Position numbers and translations under genes: made by a program
Notes under the pieces: model-generated
Seen by the model: the letters and a program-made list of their open reading frames with translations, nothing else
Told to the model about the DNA's origin: nothing
Database searches by the model: none
DNA from: Methanosarcinales archaeon
GTDB lineage: Archaea > Halobacteriota > Syntropharchaeia > Alkanophagales > Methanospirareceae
Length of the DNA: 37,353 bases
Direction: 5' to 3'
Assembly (NCBI GenBank): GCA_025464325.1
Contig: JAODGH010000028.1
Span: forward strand, 1-37,353
In this document: positions 17,476-24,881 of the stretch, in pieces
Layout of the letters: each line of letters begins with the position of its first letter
Numbering within the stretch: the first letter of the stretch is position 1

Positions 17476-17691
17476 ATGGAATATAGGGAAAGAAGGGGAC
17501 CGATCTCCCCTGTAAACGTAGGCGACGTCTATGACGTGAAGATAGAAGATGTTGGAAGAGAAGGCGACGGTATAGCACGAGTAGAAGGATTCGTCGTGTT
17601 TGTACCAAACACGAAGAAAGGGGATAACGTAAAGGTACGAATATCTAAAGTGTCAAGGCGTGTAGGATTTGGGGAAGTAGTATCGGAATAA
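17476..17691 (+). CDS. Small TRAM-domain protein (putative RNA chaperone)
   Basis: The 71-residue protein is almost entirely one TRAM domain: VNVGDVYDVKIEDVGREGDG, IARVEGFVVFVPNTKKGDNV and VRISKVSRRVGFGEVV. Single-domain TRAM proteins are abundant in euryarchaea, and some from methanogens have been reported as RNA chaperones analogous to bacterial cold-shock proteins. The ATG at 17476 is chosen because a perfect AAGGAGGT lies 7 bases before it; a longer in-frame reading from GTG 17446 would translate the ribosome-binding site itself. The gene is monocistronic, with its own TATA box, a leader hairpin and a T-rich terminator. Confidence 0.9.
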   Translation: MEYRERRGPISPVNVGDVYDVKIEDVGREGDGIARVEGFVVFVPNTKKGDNVKVRISKVSRRVGFGEVVSE

Positions 17692-17695
17692 AAGA

Positions 17696-17788
17696 GTTCG
17701 GTTACGCTTCTGTTTTCATCCTTTTATTTTTTATTTTGTTTTTATTTTTATTATTTATTATTACGTACAAATGTGGGTTCGGTTACGC
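17696..17788. repeat. 12-base direct repeats flanking a T-rich segment
   Basis: GTTCGGTTACGC occurs at 17696-17707 and again at 17777-17788. Between them lie about 69 bases made almost wholly of T with some A. The copies sit between the convergent TRAM and flavoprotein genes. Confidence 0.8.
17711..17762 (+). terminator. T-rich terminator of the TRAM-protein gene
   Basis: Beginning about 20 bases after the stop codon is a run of T tracts (TTTTATTTTTTATTTTG and similar) over about 50 bases. Oligo-T tracts terminate archaeal RNA polymerase. Confidence 0.65.
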
Positions 17789-17803
17789 CTACTGAAACCT
17801 GTT

Positions 17804-19015
17804 TTATCGCCGGTAAGCCTCAGCTATAATTCTTGAGACGTATTTCGCCAGTGCCACGATGGTCAGTATGGGTGGAGCGCCCGGAACCGCGGGCAATACC
17901 GATGCATCTGCAACGTATAACCCGCTCACTTCGGTCTCAAGATAACGGTCAACAGCGATACCGATCCTCGCGGTACCGCCCGGATGTGCACCCCTCAGCG
18001 GGGTAGCCACAAGCGATGAAGGATGAACACCCGCTTCTGTCAGAATGGCACCCGCAACAGAGGCACCTTCTGACAGATGCATCGCGTCACGGTTTGTTAT
18101 ACCCTTCTCCACTTTATCCGCTCCCGCCACAGTGCCTACCGCTTCGTCCTTTATCTTAACCATAAGTCCGAGGATGTCGCGTGGTGAGACATCAAACCCT
18201 TTTTTCGCTATTGCATCCACGAGATGACGTGAAAAATGGGGATAAATCATAAAATCATCAAATTTTATAGCTGCATTCATGGTTATCTCCTCGTTGAACC
18301 CAATCCCTTTGAGAACGCCACCTATCGTTAAGAAGGTATCAACGAATAACGAATTTGATGTTTCGGGTAACCCGAGCCTTCTCAACAGCAGAGGTGTCTC
18401 TAAAGCGCCGGCAGAAAGAACCACGGTATCATCGGTAAATACCTTATCGCCGCTTCTAACACCCATCACCTCGCCACCTTTTACCATCACCTCTTCAACC
18501 TGCATACCCGTGATTATCCTCGCACCATCATCCTTAGCCGCCTCGATAAAGCGCAAAGCACTCCATTTTGCGCCCGCGGGACAGCCAAAAGTGCATCGTC
18601 CGTCAGATCGGCATTTTTCGGTATTTATAAACTTTGGCATACGCTCCACCACGAAACCAAGCGCCTCAGCCGCAGCTACAATCTTGCCTGTGCCATAACC
18701 CGTAAAAGCGTCGGGTAGAACAGTGACACCGAGCTCATGCTCCGTTTCTTCTAAATATCGGCTCAGGTTGACCCCTTTTTGATTCAACTCCTCTTCCAGA
18801 CACCGCACCCCGTTGCCTGCGGAGACCACCGTCGTACCACCCAGACAGATGGTTCGCATGACTTTCACTTCAGAATCGGTATTCGCGTAGCATCTAAACG
18901 CATCTTTCTCCGCTACTTCTGGTCCTTTCTCTATCAGAGTTACCCTGATGCCCTCCTCAGCCAGTTCCCTGGCTACCGTTGCACCTCCCGCACCAGAGCC
19001 CACAACTATTACCAT
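17804..19015 (-). CDS. GMC-type FAD-dependent oxidoreductase
   Basis: From ATG 19015 the 403-residue protein opens directly with the dinucleotide-binding motif MVIVVGSGAGGATVARELAEEG. It has the GMC motif CLGGTTVVSAGNGV, a cysteine cluster INTEKCRSDGRCTFGCPAGAK, and a C-terminal GMC domain with AHPGGTARIG and GLYVADASVLPAVPGAPP. In typical GMC enzymes the last active-site residue is His or Asn followed by Pro; here that place reads APP, so the second base may be missing. GMC enzymes oxidise alcohols or aldehydes; the substrate here is unknown. A longer reading to 19120 would run into the LivF-like gene, whose stop lies 7 bases upstream of this start, so the two are probably cotranscribed. Confidence 0.85.
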   Translation of the reverse strand: MVIVVGSGAGGATVARELAEEGIRVTLIEKGPEVAEKDAFRCYANTDSEVKVMRTICLGGTTVVSAGNGVRCLEEELNQKGVNLSRYLEETEHELGVTVLPDAFTGYGTGKIVAAAEALGFVVERMPKFINTEKCRSDGRCTFGCPAGAKWSALRFIEAAKDDGARIITGMQVEEVMVKGGEVMGVRSGDKVFTDDTVVLSAGALETPLLLRRLGLPETSNSLFVDTFLTIGGVLKGIGFNEEITMNAAIKFDDFMIYPHFSRHLVDAIAKKGFDVSPRDILGLMVKIKDEAVGTVAGADKVEKGITNRDAMHLSEGASVAGAILTEAGVHPSSLVATPLRGAHPGGTARIGIAVDRYLETEVSGLYVADASVLPAVPGAPPILTIVALAKYVSRIIAEAYRR

Positions 19016-19022
19016 CTCAAAT

Positions 19023-19721
19023 TTACCCGCCAAGATACAGCCGTTTGACCTCTTCGTTCTCGAGTAACCGCTTAGCTTCGCCTTCAAATCGCTTCTTACC
19101 CGTCTCCAGGACATAACCACGGTGACTCACGGATAACGCCATCTTCGCGTTTTGCTCCACGACCAGCAGAGATGTACCCAGTTCATTGATCTCCACGATC
19201 TTATTGAAGAGCACATCCCGCAGTTTAGGTGAAAGCCCGCTTGAGGGTTCATCGAGTAATAGCAACGCGGGCATGAGGATCAGTGCCCTGCCCACCGCTA
19301 CCATCTTCTGCTCACCACCGCTCATGGTACCCACTTTCTGCGTACGTTTGTTCTTCAGTTCCGGGAAGATTGTAAACACCTCCTCAAGCCCCTCTTCGAA
19401 CCTGTCACGCTGTATGAACGCGCCCATCTCCAGATTCTCCAGAACGGTTAGTGAGGGAAATACGTTCCTCTCCTGTGGCACATATCCCATTCCCGCCTGT
19501 ACTATCCTGTCGGTTCTCAATCGTGAAATGTCCTTATCTCTAAACATTATTTTACCACTTCTCAACTTCACGAGCCCGAAGATCGTCTTCATTAATGTGG
19601 ATTTGCCCGAACCATTCGGACCTATTATGGTGACTATCTCGTCTTTGCCAACCTCGATCGATACACCTTTGATTATGTCCACGTCCGTATAGCCAGAAAC
19701 CACATCTATCAGTTTCAGCAT
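19023..19721 (-). CDS. LivF-like ABC transporter ATPase (branched-chain amino acid type), orphan
   Basis: The 232-residue ATPase has Walker A IIGPNGSGKSTLMKTIFGL, a Q-loop in GYVPQERNVFPSLTVLENLEMG, the signature MSGGEQKMVAVGRALI, Walker B LLLLDEPSSGLSP and the switch His replaced in the segment LLVVEQNAKMALSVSHRGYVL, as in LivF. LivF normally pairs with LivG, two permeases (LivH, LivM) and a binding protein, but none is in the window. Only a GMC flavoprotein follows, 7 bases downstream. Either the other subunits are elsewhere or this ATPase serves a different partner. A hairpin plus T-run upstream (19747-19807) separates it from the next minus-strand gene. Confidence 0.9.
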   Translation of the reverse strand: MLKLIDVVSGYTDVDIIKGVSIEVGKDEIVTIIGPNGSGKSTLMKTIFGLVKLRSGKIMFRDKDISRLRTDRIVQAGMGYVPQERNVFPSLTVLENLEMGAFIQRDRFEEGLEEVFTIFPELKNKRTQKVGTMSGGEQKMVAVGRALILMPALLLLDEPSSGLSPKLRDVLFNKIVEINELGTSLLVVEQNAKMALSVSHRGYVLETGKKRFEGEAKRLLENEEVKRLYLGG

Positions 19722-19746
19722 CTCACGCCTGTTAGTTAGATTGGCT

Positions 19747-19807
19747 ACAATAAGAAAAGAAATGAAATGAAGTGAAAAAAAGAAAAAAAGGAGAAATGCA
19801 ATTCTCC
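19747..19807 (-). terminator. Hairpin and T-run terminator (minus strand)
   Basis: Read on the minus strand, GGAGAA-TTGCAT-TTCTCC forms a 6-base stem (19790-19807) followed by TTTTTTTCTTTTTTTC. This resembles an intrinsic terminator and should end transcripts coming from the HEAT-like gene before the LivF-like gene. Confidence 0.65.
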
Positions 19808-19845
19808 ATTACTACACCTTTCTTTGTTAGCGGTTTGGTTATATC

Positions 19846-19865
19846 TTATGCTATGTTTAGCATAA
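19846..19865 (-). terminator. 8-bp stem-loop after the HEAT-like gene
   Basis: TTATGCTA and TAGCATAA form a perfect 8-base stem with a 4-base loop, about 20 bases after the stop codon at 19885. It lies ahead of the stronger hairpin/T-run and may protect the 3' end or assist termination. Confidence 0.5.
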
Positions 19866-19884
19866 CATCCCGGATGTCAGTAAC

Positions 19885-20097
19885 TTACTCACTCTTCTGG
19901 AGCTTCTCTAAAACATCCGTAGCATATTCTATAACCGTCTGGGACATAGCAGTATTCAGAATATCCCGGATAGCCGGGATCCCTTTCTCGCCATACGACG
20001 CTAAAGTGTCAATTATCTCTATCTTCCTTTTGACCGGTGTCTCATGCATACTTGCCATGCCTTCTATTTTCAATTTGTGTATCTCTTCTTCAGACAT
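19885..20097 (-). CDS. Small HEAT-repeat-like hypothetical protein
   Basis: A 70-residue acidic helical protein. The segment KRKIEIIDTLASYGEKGIPAIRDILNTAMSQTVIEYATDVLEKL has the spacing of one or two HEAT-like alpha-hairpins, with the conserved G-x-x-A-I-P pattern typical of such repeats. An AAGAGGTAG sequence sits just before the ATG, and its own terminator hairpins lie downstream, so it is likely a real gene. No function can be assigned. It lies between the winged-helix-like gene and the LivF-like gene, all on the minus strand, but each appears to be a separate transcript. Confidence 0.7.
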   Translation of the reverse strand: MSEEEIHKLKIEGMASMHETPVKRKIEIIDTLASYGEKGIPAIRDILNTAMSQTVIEYATDVLEKLQKSE

Positions 20098-20165
20098 TCT
20101 TGCTACCTCTTTACCTATTTTGCCTCCATAATAGATAGGTGATAGTACTATAAGTGAGTTTCGTT

Positions 20166-20185
20166 TCCCCCTCCCGGGATGGGGA
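20166..20185 (-). terminator. GC-rich palindrome directly after the winged-helix-like gene
   Basis: The 20 bases next to the stop codon form an almost perfect palindrome (TCCCC, then TCCCGGGA, then GGGGA) with one mismatch. On the minus strand it is followed by an A-rich rather than T-rich run, so it is a weak terminator or a 3' end-stabilising hairpin. Confidence 0.45.
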
Positions 20186-20659
20186 TTAACGAATGATCTC
20201 GCGAAGTGGTATACATTCTATCATCTCCAGGCTGTCCTCATGTTCTTGCTCGACTCGCTTCGTAGCCACGACCTTATATTTCCGCTGTGCCCTGCTACCC
20301 TTTCGGATCAATATGCCCTCAGAGTGCATACTTGCAAGATAGGTCGATAATGTACTGAGTCGAATACTCACACCATATACCTCCTCATATATTCGCTTCA
20401 ACTCTGAAGAAGTGAACCAGTCTTTGGGCGCCTTACTATCATAACGTAGAAAGGACTCCAATCTATCCTTTATTGTAAGGTCTTCACTTTCGATATCGTA
20501 AGGATCAATCGAAGGAGAGGGTATATTTTCCTCCAGGAACCGCATAATGCTCTTTATAGTGGCAGATTTAAACCCTTCGCTCATCAAATCACCCTCACGT
20601 TCTATAGAGGTCTTCACTCCTTCCTCGTCAGTCACTTCCACTCGGACCTTAAATACCAT
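20186..20659 (-). CDS. Conserved helix-turn-helix-like protein, possible regulator
   Basis: The protein starts at ATG 20659, because family-like sequence begins with MVFKVRVEVTDEEGVKTSIEREG; a longer frame reaching 20917 would overlap dnaJ on the opposite strand. The 157-residue protein has a short beta N-terminal domain, a helical middle (SEGFKSATIKSIMRFLEENI) and a C-terminal winged-helix-like segment: WFTSSELKRIYEEVYG, LSTLSTYLASMHSEGILIRKGSRAQRKYKVV. The wing-like end with conserved basic residues suggests nucleic-acid binding. It is divergent from dnaJ with 182 bases between, and a TATA box (20708-20715) lies about 50 bases before the start. A role in controlling its neighbours is only a guess. 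Confidence 0.7.
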   Translation of the reverse strand: MVFKVRVEVTDEEGVKTSIEREGDLMSEGFKSATIKSIMRFLEENIPSPSIDPYDIESEDLTIKDRLESFLRYDSKAPKDWFTSSELKRIYEEVYGVSIRLSTLSTYLASMHSEGILIRKGSRAQRKYKVVATKRVEQEHEDSLEMIECIPLREIIR

Positions 20660-20707
20660 TTCGCTGTTCACGTGTTCAGTGAATGTATGAATGTTGTTTC
20701 GAGGGTG

Positions 20708-20715
20708 TATATAAA
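20708..20715 (-). promoter_or_regulatory. TATA box of the helix-turn-helix-like gene
   Basis: TTTATATA (minus strand) lies about 50 bases before ATG 20659, giving a predicted leader of roughly 25 bases. Confidence 0.55.
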
Positions 20716-20841
20716 GGGTATGGTACATGAAGTACGGACACATAGATTTCCACTGGAGTGAATAGAAGAAGAATGAAGAATAGCAAAATTTTACAATGAA
20801 TAAATTAAAAAAGAGAAGAAGATAAACCGGAGGGCTAAGAA

Positions 20842-22044
20842 TTGACAGAGAAGAAGGACTATTATGAGATTTTAGGGGTTGATAGGAACGCGTCGGAACA
20901 GGAGATAAAGCGCGCATATCGCCGATTGGCGAAGAAGTATCATCCCGACCTGAATAAGAACGATAAAGGTGCGGAAGAGAAATTTAAGGAGATATCAGAG
21001 GCGTATGAGGTCCTCTCCGATCCCGAGAAGCGCGCGAACTACGACAGGTTTGGGCACGCGGGTGTTGACTTTGGTCCCGGTGGTTTCGACTGGTCTAAGT
21101 TCACACGGTACAGTGATATAGAGGATATCTTCGGTGACTTCTTTAAAGATCTCTTCGGCTTTGGGTTCGGCAGAAGTGGCCACGGTAGCATTTTTGATGA
21201 TTTGTTTCATAACGCGGGAGAGAGGTATCCCGAACGGGGGCGGGATATAGTATATGACATAGAGATAGAGCTCGAAGATGCGGCAAAAGGCATCGAGAAG
21301 GAGATAGAAGTAAAGAAGGCGGAGACCTGTCCCGACTGCAGGGGTACCGGTGCTTCGAGAGGTGGTTTGAAGACCTGCCCTGCGTGTGGTGGTACCGGTC
21401 AGATAAAACGGGTGCAGAGACGGGGTTTTGCTCAGTTCGTCTCTATCACTACCTGTCCGCAATGCGGGGGCAGGGGGAAAGTGGTTGAGAATCCATGCAG
21501 TACCTGTAATGGAAGCGGGAGGATAGGTGTGAATAAGCGGCTGTCGGTGCGGATACCCCCGGGAGTGGATAACGGTAGCAGACTGCGGATACCGGGTGAA
21601 GGCGAAGCGGGCGAGTGGGGCGGTCCTCCCGGTGATCTATACCTGATTATACATGTAAAAGAGCATGAAATATTCAAACGAGACGGTAGTGACCTGTATT
21701 GTGATCTGCCGGTACGGTTTGCGCAGGTGGCGCTGGGTGACGAAGTGAAGGTGCCGACCATATATGGCGAAGAAGTGAAGCTTAAGATCCCGCCTGGTAC
21801 ACAGTCGGGAACAGTATTCCGATTCAAGAACATGGGCATGCCGGATCTGAGAGGGCACGGACGCGGCAGCCTGATGGTGCGCGTGAATGTAGTGACACCG
21901 AAGAAGCTGAGCAAGAGGCAGGAGGACCTGCTCAGGGAGTTTGATAAGGAGGAGGTGGAGGATAAATACCACGTCAAGAAGTACAGTTCCGAGCATCGCT
22001 ATCCACTCTGGCACAGGAAGAAAGCTCAGAAGAATAAGCCATAA
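20842..22044 (+). CDS. dnaJ: Chaperone DnaJ (type I Hsp40)
   Basis: DnaJ delivers unfolded proteins to DnaK and stimulates its ATPase. The 400-residue protein is complete: J domain with HPD at residues 34-36, a Gly/Phe region ([20 protein letters not shown]), four zinc-binding CxxCxGxG repeats ([34 protein letters not shown]), and the C-terminal substrate domain. The start is TTG at 20842, supported by GGAGGG 8 bases upstream and by the J-domain beginning at [10 protein letters not shown]. In archaea this system was acquired from bacteria and dnaJ usually adjoins dnaK and grpE; here neither is in the window. The last codons and stop are tandemly duplicated in the trailer. Confidence 0.96.
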   Translation: MTEKKDYYEILGVDRNASEQEIKRAYRRLAKKYHPDLNKNDKGAEEKFKEISEAYEVLSDPEKRANYDRFGHAGVDFGPGGFDWSKFTRYSDIEDIFGDFFKDLFGFGFGRSGHGSIFDDLFHNAGERYPERGRDIVYDIEIELEDAAKGIEKEIEVKKAETCPDCRGTGASRGGLKTCPACGGTGQIKRVQRRGFAQFVSITTCPQCGGRGKVVENPCSTCNGSGRIGVNKRLSVRIPPGVDNGSRLRIPGEGEAGEWGGPPGDLYLIIHVKEHEIFKRDGSDLYCDLPVRFAQVALGDEVKVPTIYGEEVKLKIPPGTQSGTVFRFKNMGMPDLRGHGRGSLMVRVNVVTPKKLSKRQEDLLREFDKEEVEDKYHVKKYSSEHRYPLWHRKKAQKNKP

Positions 22045-22057
22045 AAGAATAAGCCAT
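22031..22057 (+). repeat. Short tandem duplication at the dnaJ stop codon
   Basis: AGAATAAGCCAT occurs at 22031-22042 and 22046-22057, overlapping the TAA stop at 22042-22044. It looks like a 15-base slippage duplication of the gene end. Confidence 0.7.
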
Positions 22058-22062
22058 TTAGG

Positions 22063-22073
22063 TTTATATAAAA
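22063..22073 (+). promoter_or_regulatory. TATA box before infB
   Basis: TTTATATAAAA lies about 50 bases before the infB ATG; a purine-rich GAGGGGGAA precedes the ATG. The box should drive infB and rps6e. Confidence 0.6.
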
Positions 22074-22116
22074 GAGAAAGAGATAATAAAATAGCAAAAG
22101 ATGCGAGGGGGAAGTC

Positions 22117-23883
22117 ATGGAAGGACCAATAAGGACACCGATTCTCTCTGTACTGGGACACATAGACCATGGGAAGACAACGTTACTGGATAATATCCGG
22201 GGTACGGCAGTTGCAGCGAAGGAAGCGGGCGGTGTAACACAGCATATAGGTGCTACTGAGATACCGATAGAAGTAATAAAGAAGATTTGTGAACCTCTGA
22301 AGCGAGATTGGACCGGGATTGTGGTCCCCGGATTGCTGTTTATTGACACACCGGGGCATTATGCGTTTGCTTCATTGCGTAAGCGAGGTAGTGCCCTGGC
22401 TGATGTTGCGGTAGTTGTAGTGGACGTGATGGAGGGTTTTCAACCCCAGACTTACGAATCTCTGAGTATTTTGCGGTTATTAAAGACCCCGTTTGTGGTT
22501 GCTCTGAATAAGATAGATCGAATAAAGGGCTGGCAATCTTCGCGCAAACCGTTCATCCTGAATTACAGGACACAGCCAGAGTTCGCAGCACGGGAGCTGG
22601 ATACGAGGATATACGAGATAGTGAGTGATTTATATGATAAGGGTTTCTCTGCGGATCGGTATGATCGTATCAGTGATTTTTCAAAGACGGTGAGCATAGT
22701 ACCGGTGAGCGCTAAGACCGGTGAGGGAATAGCCGATCTGCTGCTGGTCCTTATAGGTCTTGCGCAGAAGTATTTTGAGCGTAGCCTCAGGCTGCATCTG
22801 GATGGTCCGGGTGTTGGTACGATACTGGAGAAGAAGGAGGAGAAGGGGCTCGGTACCACGCTCGATGTCATACTCTATGATGGTACACTGAGCGTAGGCG
22901 AGACGATAGTTGTGGGAAGTGCGACGGAAGAGCCGATAGTGACGAAGGTGAGGGCGTTATTGAAGCCACGAGCGCTTCAGGAGATACGGGTCGAGCACAG
23001 GTTCAGACGGGTAAAGTCTGTCTGTGCTGCAGCGGGTGTGAAGATAGTCGCATCCGGTATAGAGGATGCTCTGCCGGGCTCTCGTGTACGGGCGGTTCTA
23101 CCCGAAGAGGATTTGTCACGCGTTATTGATGAGGTGAAGACCGAGATAGAAGAGATGAAGCTGGATACCGTGCCCGAGGGTATAATTATAAAAGCAGACA
23201 CGATGGGCTCTCTGGAAGCTCTCGCTATTGAACTGCGGAATGCAAAGATAGACCAGATAAAGAAAGCAGAAGTGGGTAATATCTCAAAACGAGACGTTGT
23301 GGATGCCACTACGGTCAAGGACCGCTATTTGAGAGCCATTCTGGGCTTCAACGTTGATGTTTTGCCGGATGCCCGGGAATTAGCCATGCAGAATGATATC
23401 CCCATCTTTGTGGACGAGGTCATTTACAGGGTAATAGAGGACTACGAGAACTGGATAAAAGCAGAGAGGGAGCGTGAGCGTCGGGAGAAGATGGAGAAGA
23501 TACCAACACCGGCGAAGATGAAAGTACTGCCCGGGTGCGTGTTCAGGCAGAGCAAACCCGCGATATTTGGAATCGAGGTGCTCTGTGGTAAGATAAAGAC
23601 GGGTGTGGAGCTGATAACAGCAGATGGTCGTAAGATAGGCAGTATAAATGAGATACAGAACAGAGGCGAGAGCATACCGGATGCAGAAGCGGGTATGCAG
23701 GTAGCGATATCGATGAAGAAACCCATCTTTGGGCGGCATATAAAAGAGAACGATATTTTATATGTGGATGTGAAGGAAGAAGATGAAGCGAACCTGCGGG
23801 GCTTGCTTGAACCGGCGGAGGAGGAGTTACTGAAGGAATTGCGTGAGTTAAAGAGGAGGAATAAGGATGCAGGTTGTGATTAG
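22117..23883 (+). CDS. infB: Translation initiation factor aIF5B
   Basis: aIF5B is the archaeal/eukaryotic orthologue of IF2, a GTPase that promotes subunit joining and initiator tRNA positioning. The 588-residue protein has the G domain with P-loop GHIDHGKTTLLD (residues 14-25), DTPGHYAF and LNKIDRIKGW, and the long linker and C-terminal domains (LPGCVFRQSKPAIFGIEVL, GIKTGVEL-like strands, GRHIKENDILYVDV). It starts directly at the G domain, as archaeal forms do. Many archaeal infB genes carry an intein in the G domain; none is present here. The gene overlaps rps6e by 17 bases. Confidence 0.97.
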   Translation: MEGPIRTPILSVLGHIDHGKTTLLDNIRGTAVAAKEAGGVTQHIGATEIPIEVIKKICEPLKRDWTGIVVPGLLFIDTPGHYAFASLRKRGSALADVAVVVVDVMEGFQPQTYESLSILRLLKTPFVVALNKIDRIKGWQSSRKPFILNYRTQPEFAARELDTRIYEIVSDLYDKGFSADRYDRISDFSKTVSIVPVSAKTGEGIADLLLVLIGLAQKYFERSLRLHLDGPGVGTILEKKEEKGLGTTLDVILYDGTLSVGETIVVGSATEEPIVTKVRALLKPRALQEIRVEHRFRRVKSVCAAAGVKIVASGIEDALPGSRVRAVLPEEDLSRVIDEVKTEIEEMKLDTVPEGIIIKADTMGSLEALAIELRNAKIDQIKKAEVGNISKRDVVDATTVKDRYLRAILGFNVDVLPDARELAMQNDIPIFVDEVIYRVIEDYENWIKAERERERREKMEKIPTPAKMKVLPGCVFRQSKPAIFGIEVLCGKIKTGVELITADGRKIGSINEIQNRGESIPDAEAGMQVAISMKKPIFGRHIKENDILYVDVKEEDEANLRGLLEPAEEELLKELRELKRRNKDAGCD

Positions 23884-24268
23884 CGACCCTAAGACTGGAA
23901 AGAGCTACAAGCTGGAAGGAAAGGATGCAGAAGTGAGAGCTTTATTTGTGGGTAAGAAGATAGGCGAGCTCGTGGATGGAGATATAATCGGGCTGAGTGG
24001 CTATATGCTGGAGATACGCGGGGGTTCAGATCAGGATGGTGTGCCAATGCGCGCGGATGTACCGGGTGCAGGCAGGAAACGAATCCTTATAGCGTCACCT
24101 CCGGGTTATAGACCCCGGGAGAAGGGCAAGAGACGGCGTAAATACGTACGTGGTAACGAAATATCGACTGATATAGCACAGATAAACGTGAAGGTGAGGA
24201 TGTACGGTCACCAGCCGTTAGAGAAGATATTTGGTAAAGCGGAAGAGGAGGCGCAGAACACCAGCTAA
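23867..24268 (+). CDS. rps6e: Small-subunit ribosomal protein S6e (eS6)
   Basis: S6e is an archaeal/eukaryotic 40S-type ribosomal protein. The 133-residue protein starts MQVVISDPKTGKSYKLEG and has the conserved GLSGYMLEIRGGSDQDGVPMR and a basic end-part RPREKGKRRRKYVRGNEISTDIAQIN. It lacks the long C-terminal kinase-target tail of eukaryotes, as expected for archaea. Its start lies inside the infB gene end, so translation of the two is coupled; the rps6e-infB linkage is widespread in archaea. Confidence 0.97.
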   Translation: MQVVISDPKTGKSYKLEGKDAEVRALFVGKKIGELVDGDIIGLSGYMLEIRGGSDQDGVPMRADVPGAGRKRILIASPPGYRPREKGKRRRKYVRGNEISTDIAQINVKVRMYGHQPLEKIFGKAEEEAQNTS

Positions 24269-24288
24269 AACCGCTTTGCTTTTTAAGG

Positions 24289-24297
24289 TTATATATT
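24289..24297 (+). promoter_or_regulatory. TATA box before rpl10e
   Basis: TTATATATT lies about 40 bases before the ATG at 24334, in the 65-base gap after rps6e. AGAAGTGAGAT just before the ATG may serve as ribosome-binding site. Confidence 0.5.
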
Positions 24298-24333
24298 CGT
24301 CAGATACAGTTAATTAAAGAGAAGTGAGATAAG

Positions 24334-24855
24334 ATGGGACTGAAACCAGGTCGCGCTTACACGCGGATATCAGGACCGGCGTATGTGCGAAGGGAATATA
24401 TGGGAGGAGTGCCAGGTAGCAAGATAACGATATTCGATATGGGTAACCCCAGACGGGAATATCCGGTTTCTGTATCTCTGGTGATCAAGGAAGCGGTGCA
24501 GATAAGACATAATGCACTGGAAGCAGCGCGGATATTCGCTAACAGGTATCTTGTAAAGAACGTTGGCAGGAATAACTACTACCTGAAGATCAGAGTGTAC
24601 CCGCACCATGTACTCAGGGAGAACAAAATAGCTTCCGGCGCGGGTGCCGATCGTGTATCGAGCGGTATGCGGCACGCTTTTGGTAAGGCGATAGGAACAG
24701 CCGCGCGAGTGAAGGCGGGACAGCGGGTGATGAGTGTCTGGATAGATGAGACGAATTTCAAGGCGGCGAAGGAGGCTCTGAGAAGGGCGGGCTATAAATT
24801 CCCGTCGCCTACACGGATAGTCATAGATAAGGGCGCTGAGCTGGTAACCGCATAA
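24334..24855 (+). CDS. rpl10e: Large-subunit ribosomal protein L10e (uL16)
   Basis: L10e is the archaeal form of uL16, located near the peptidyl-transferase centre and the tRNA binding sites. The 173-residue protein has [58 protein letters not shown] and VMSVWIDE in the order expected. Length is standard. It follows rps6e with its own putative TATA box and is followed 26 bases later by the archaeosortase gene. Confidence 0.97.
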   Translation: MGLKPGRAYTRISGPAYVRREYMGGVPGSKITIFDMGNPRREYPVSVSLVIKEAVQIRHNALEAARIFANRYLVKNVGRNNYYLKIRVYPHHVLRENKIASGAGADRVSSGMRHAFGKAIGTAARVKAGQRVMSVWIDETNFKAAKEALRRAGYKFPSPTRIVIDKGAELVTA

Positions 24856-24881
24856 CCGGGTAGCCCCTTCTCCAACCGGAA

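Noticed and set aside
20660-20917. N-terminal extension of the helix-turn-helix-like protein
   Set aside because: The added 86 codons have no family features, pass through the TATA box and overlap dnaJ on the other strand.
22117-23883. Intein in aIF5B
   Set aside because: The G domain motifs are continuous and the protein has normal length, so no intein is present.
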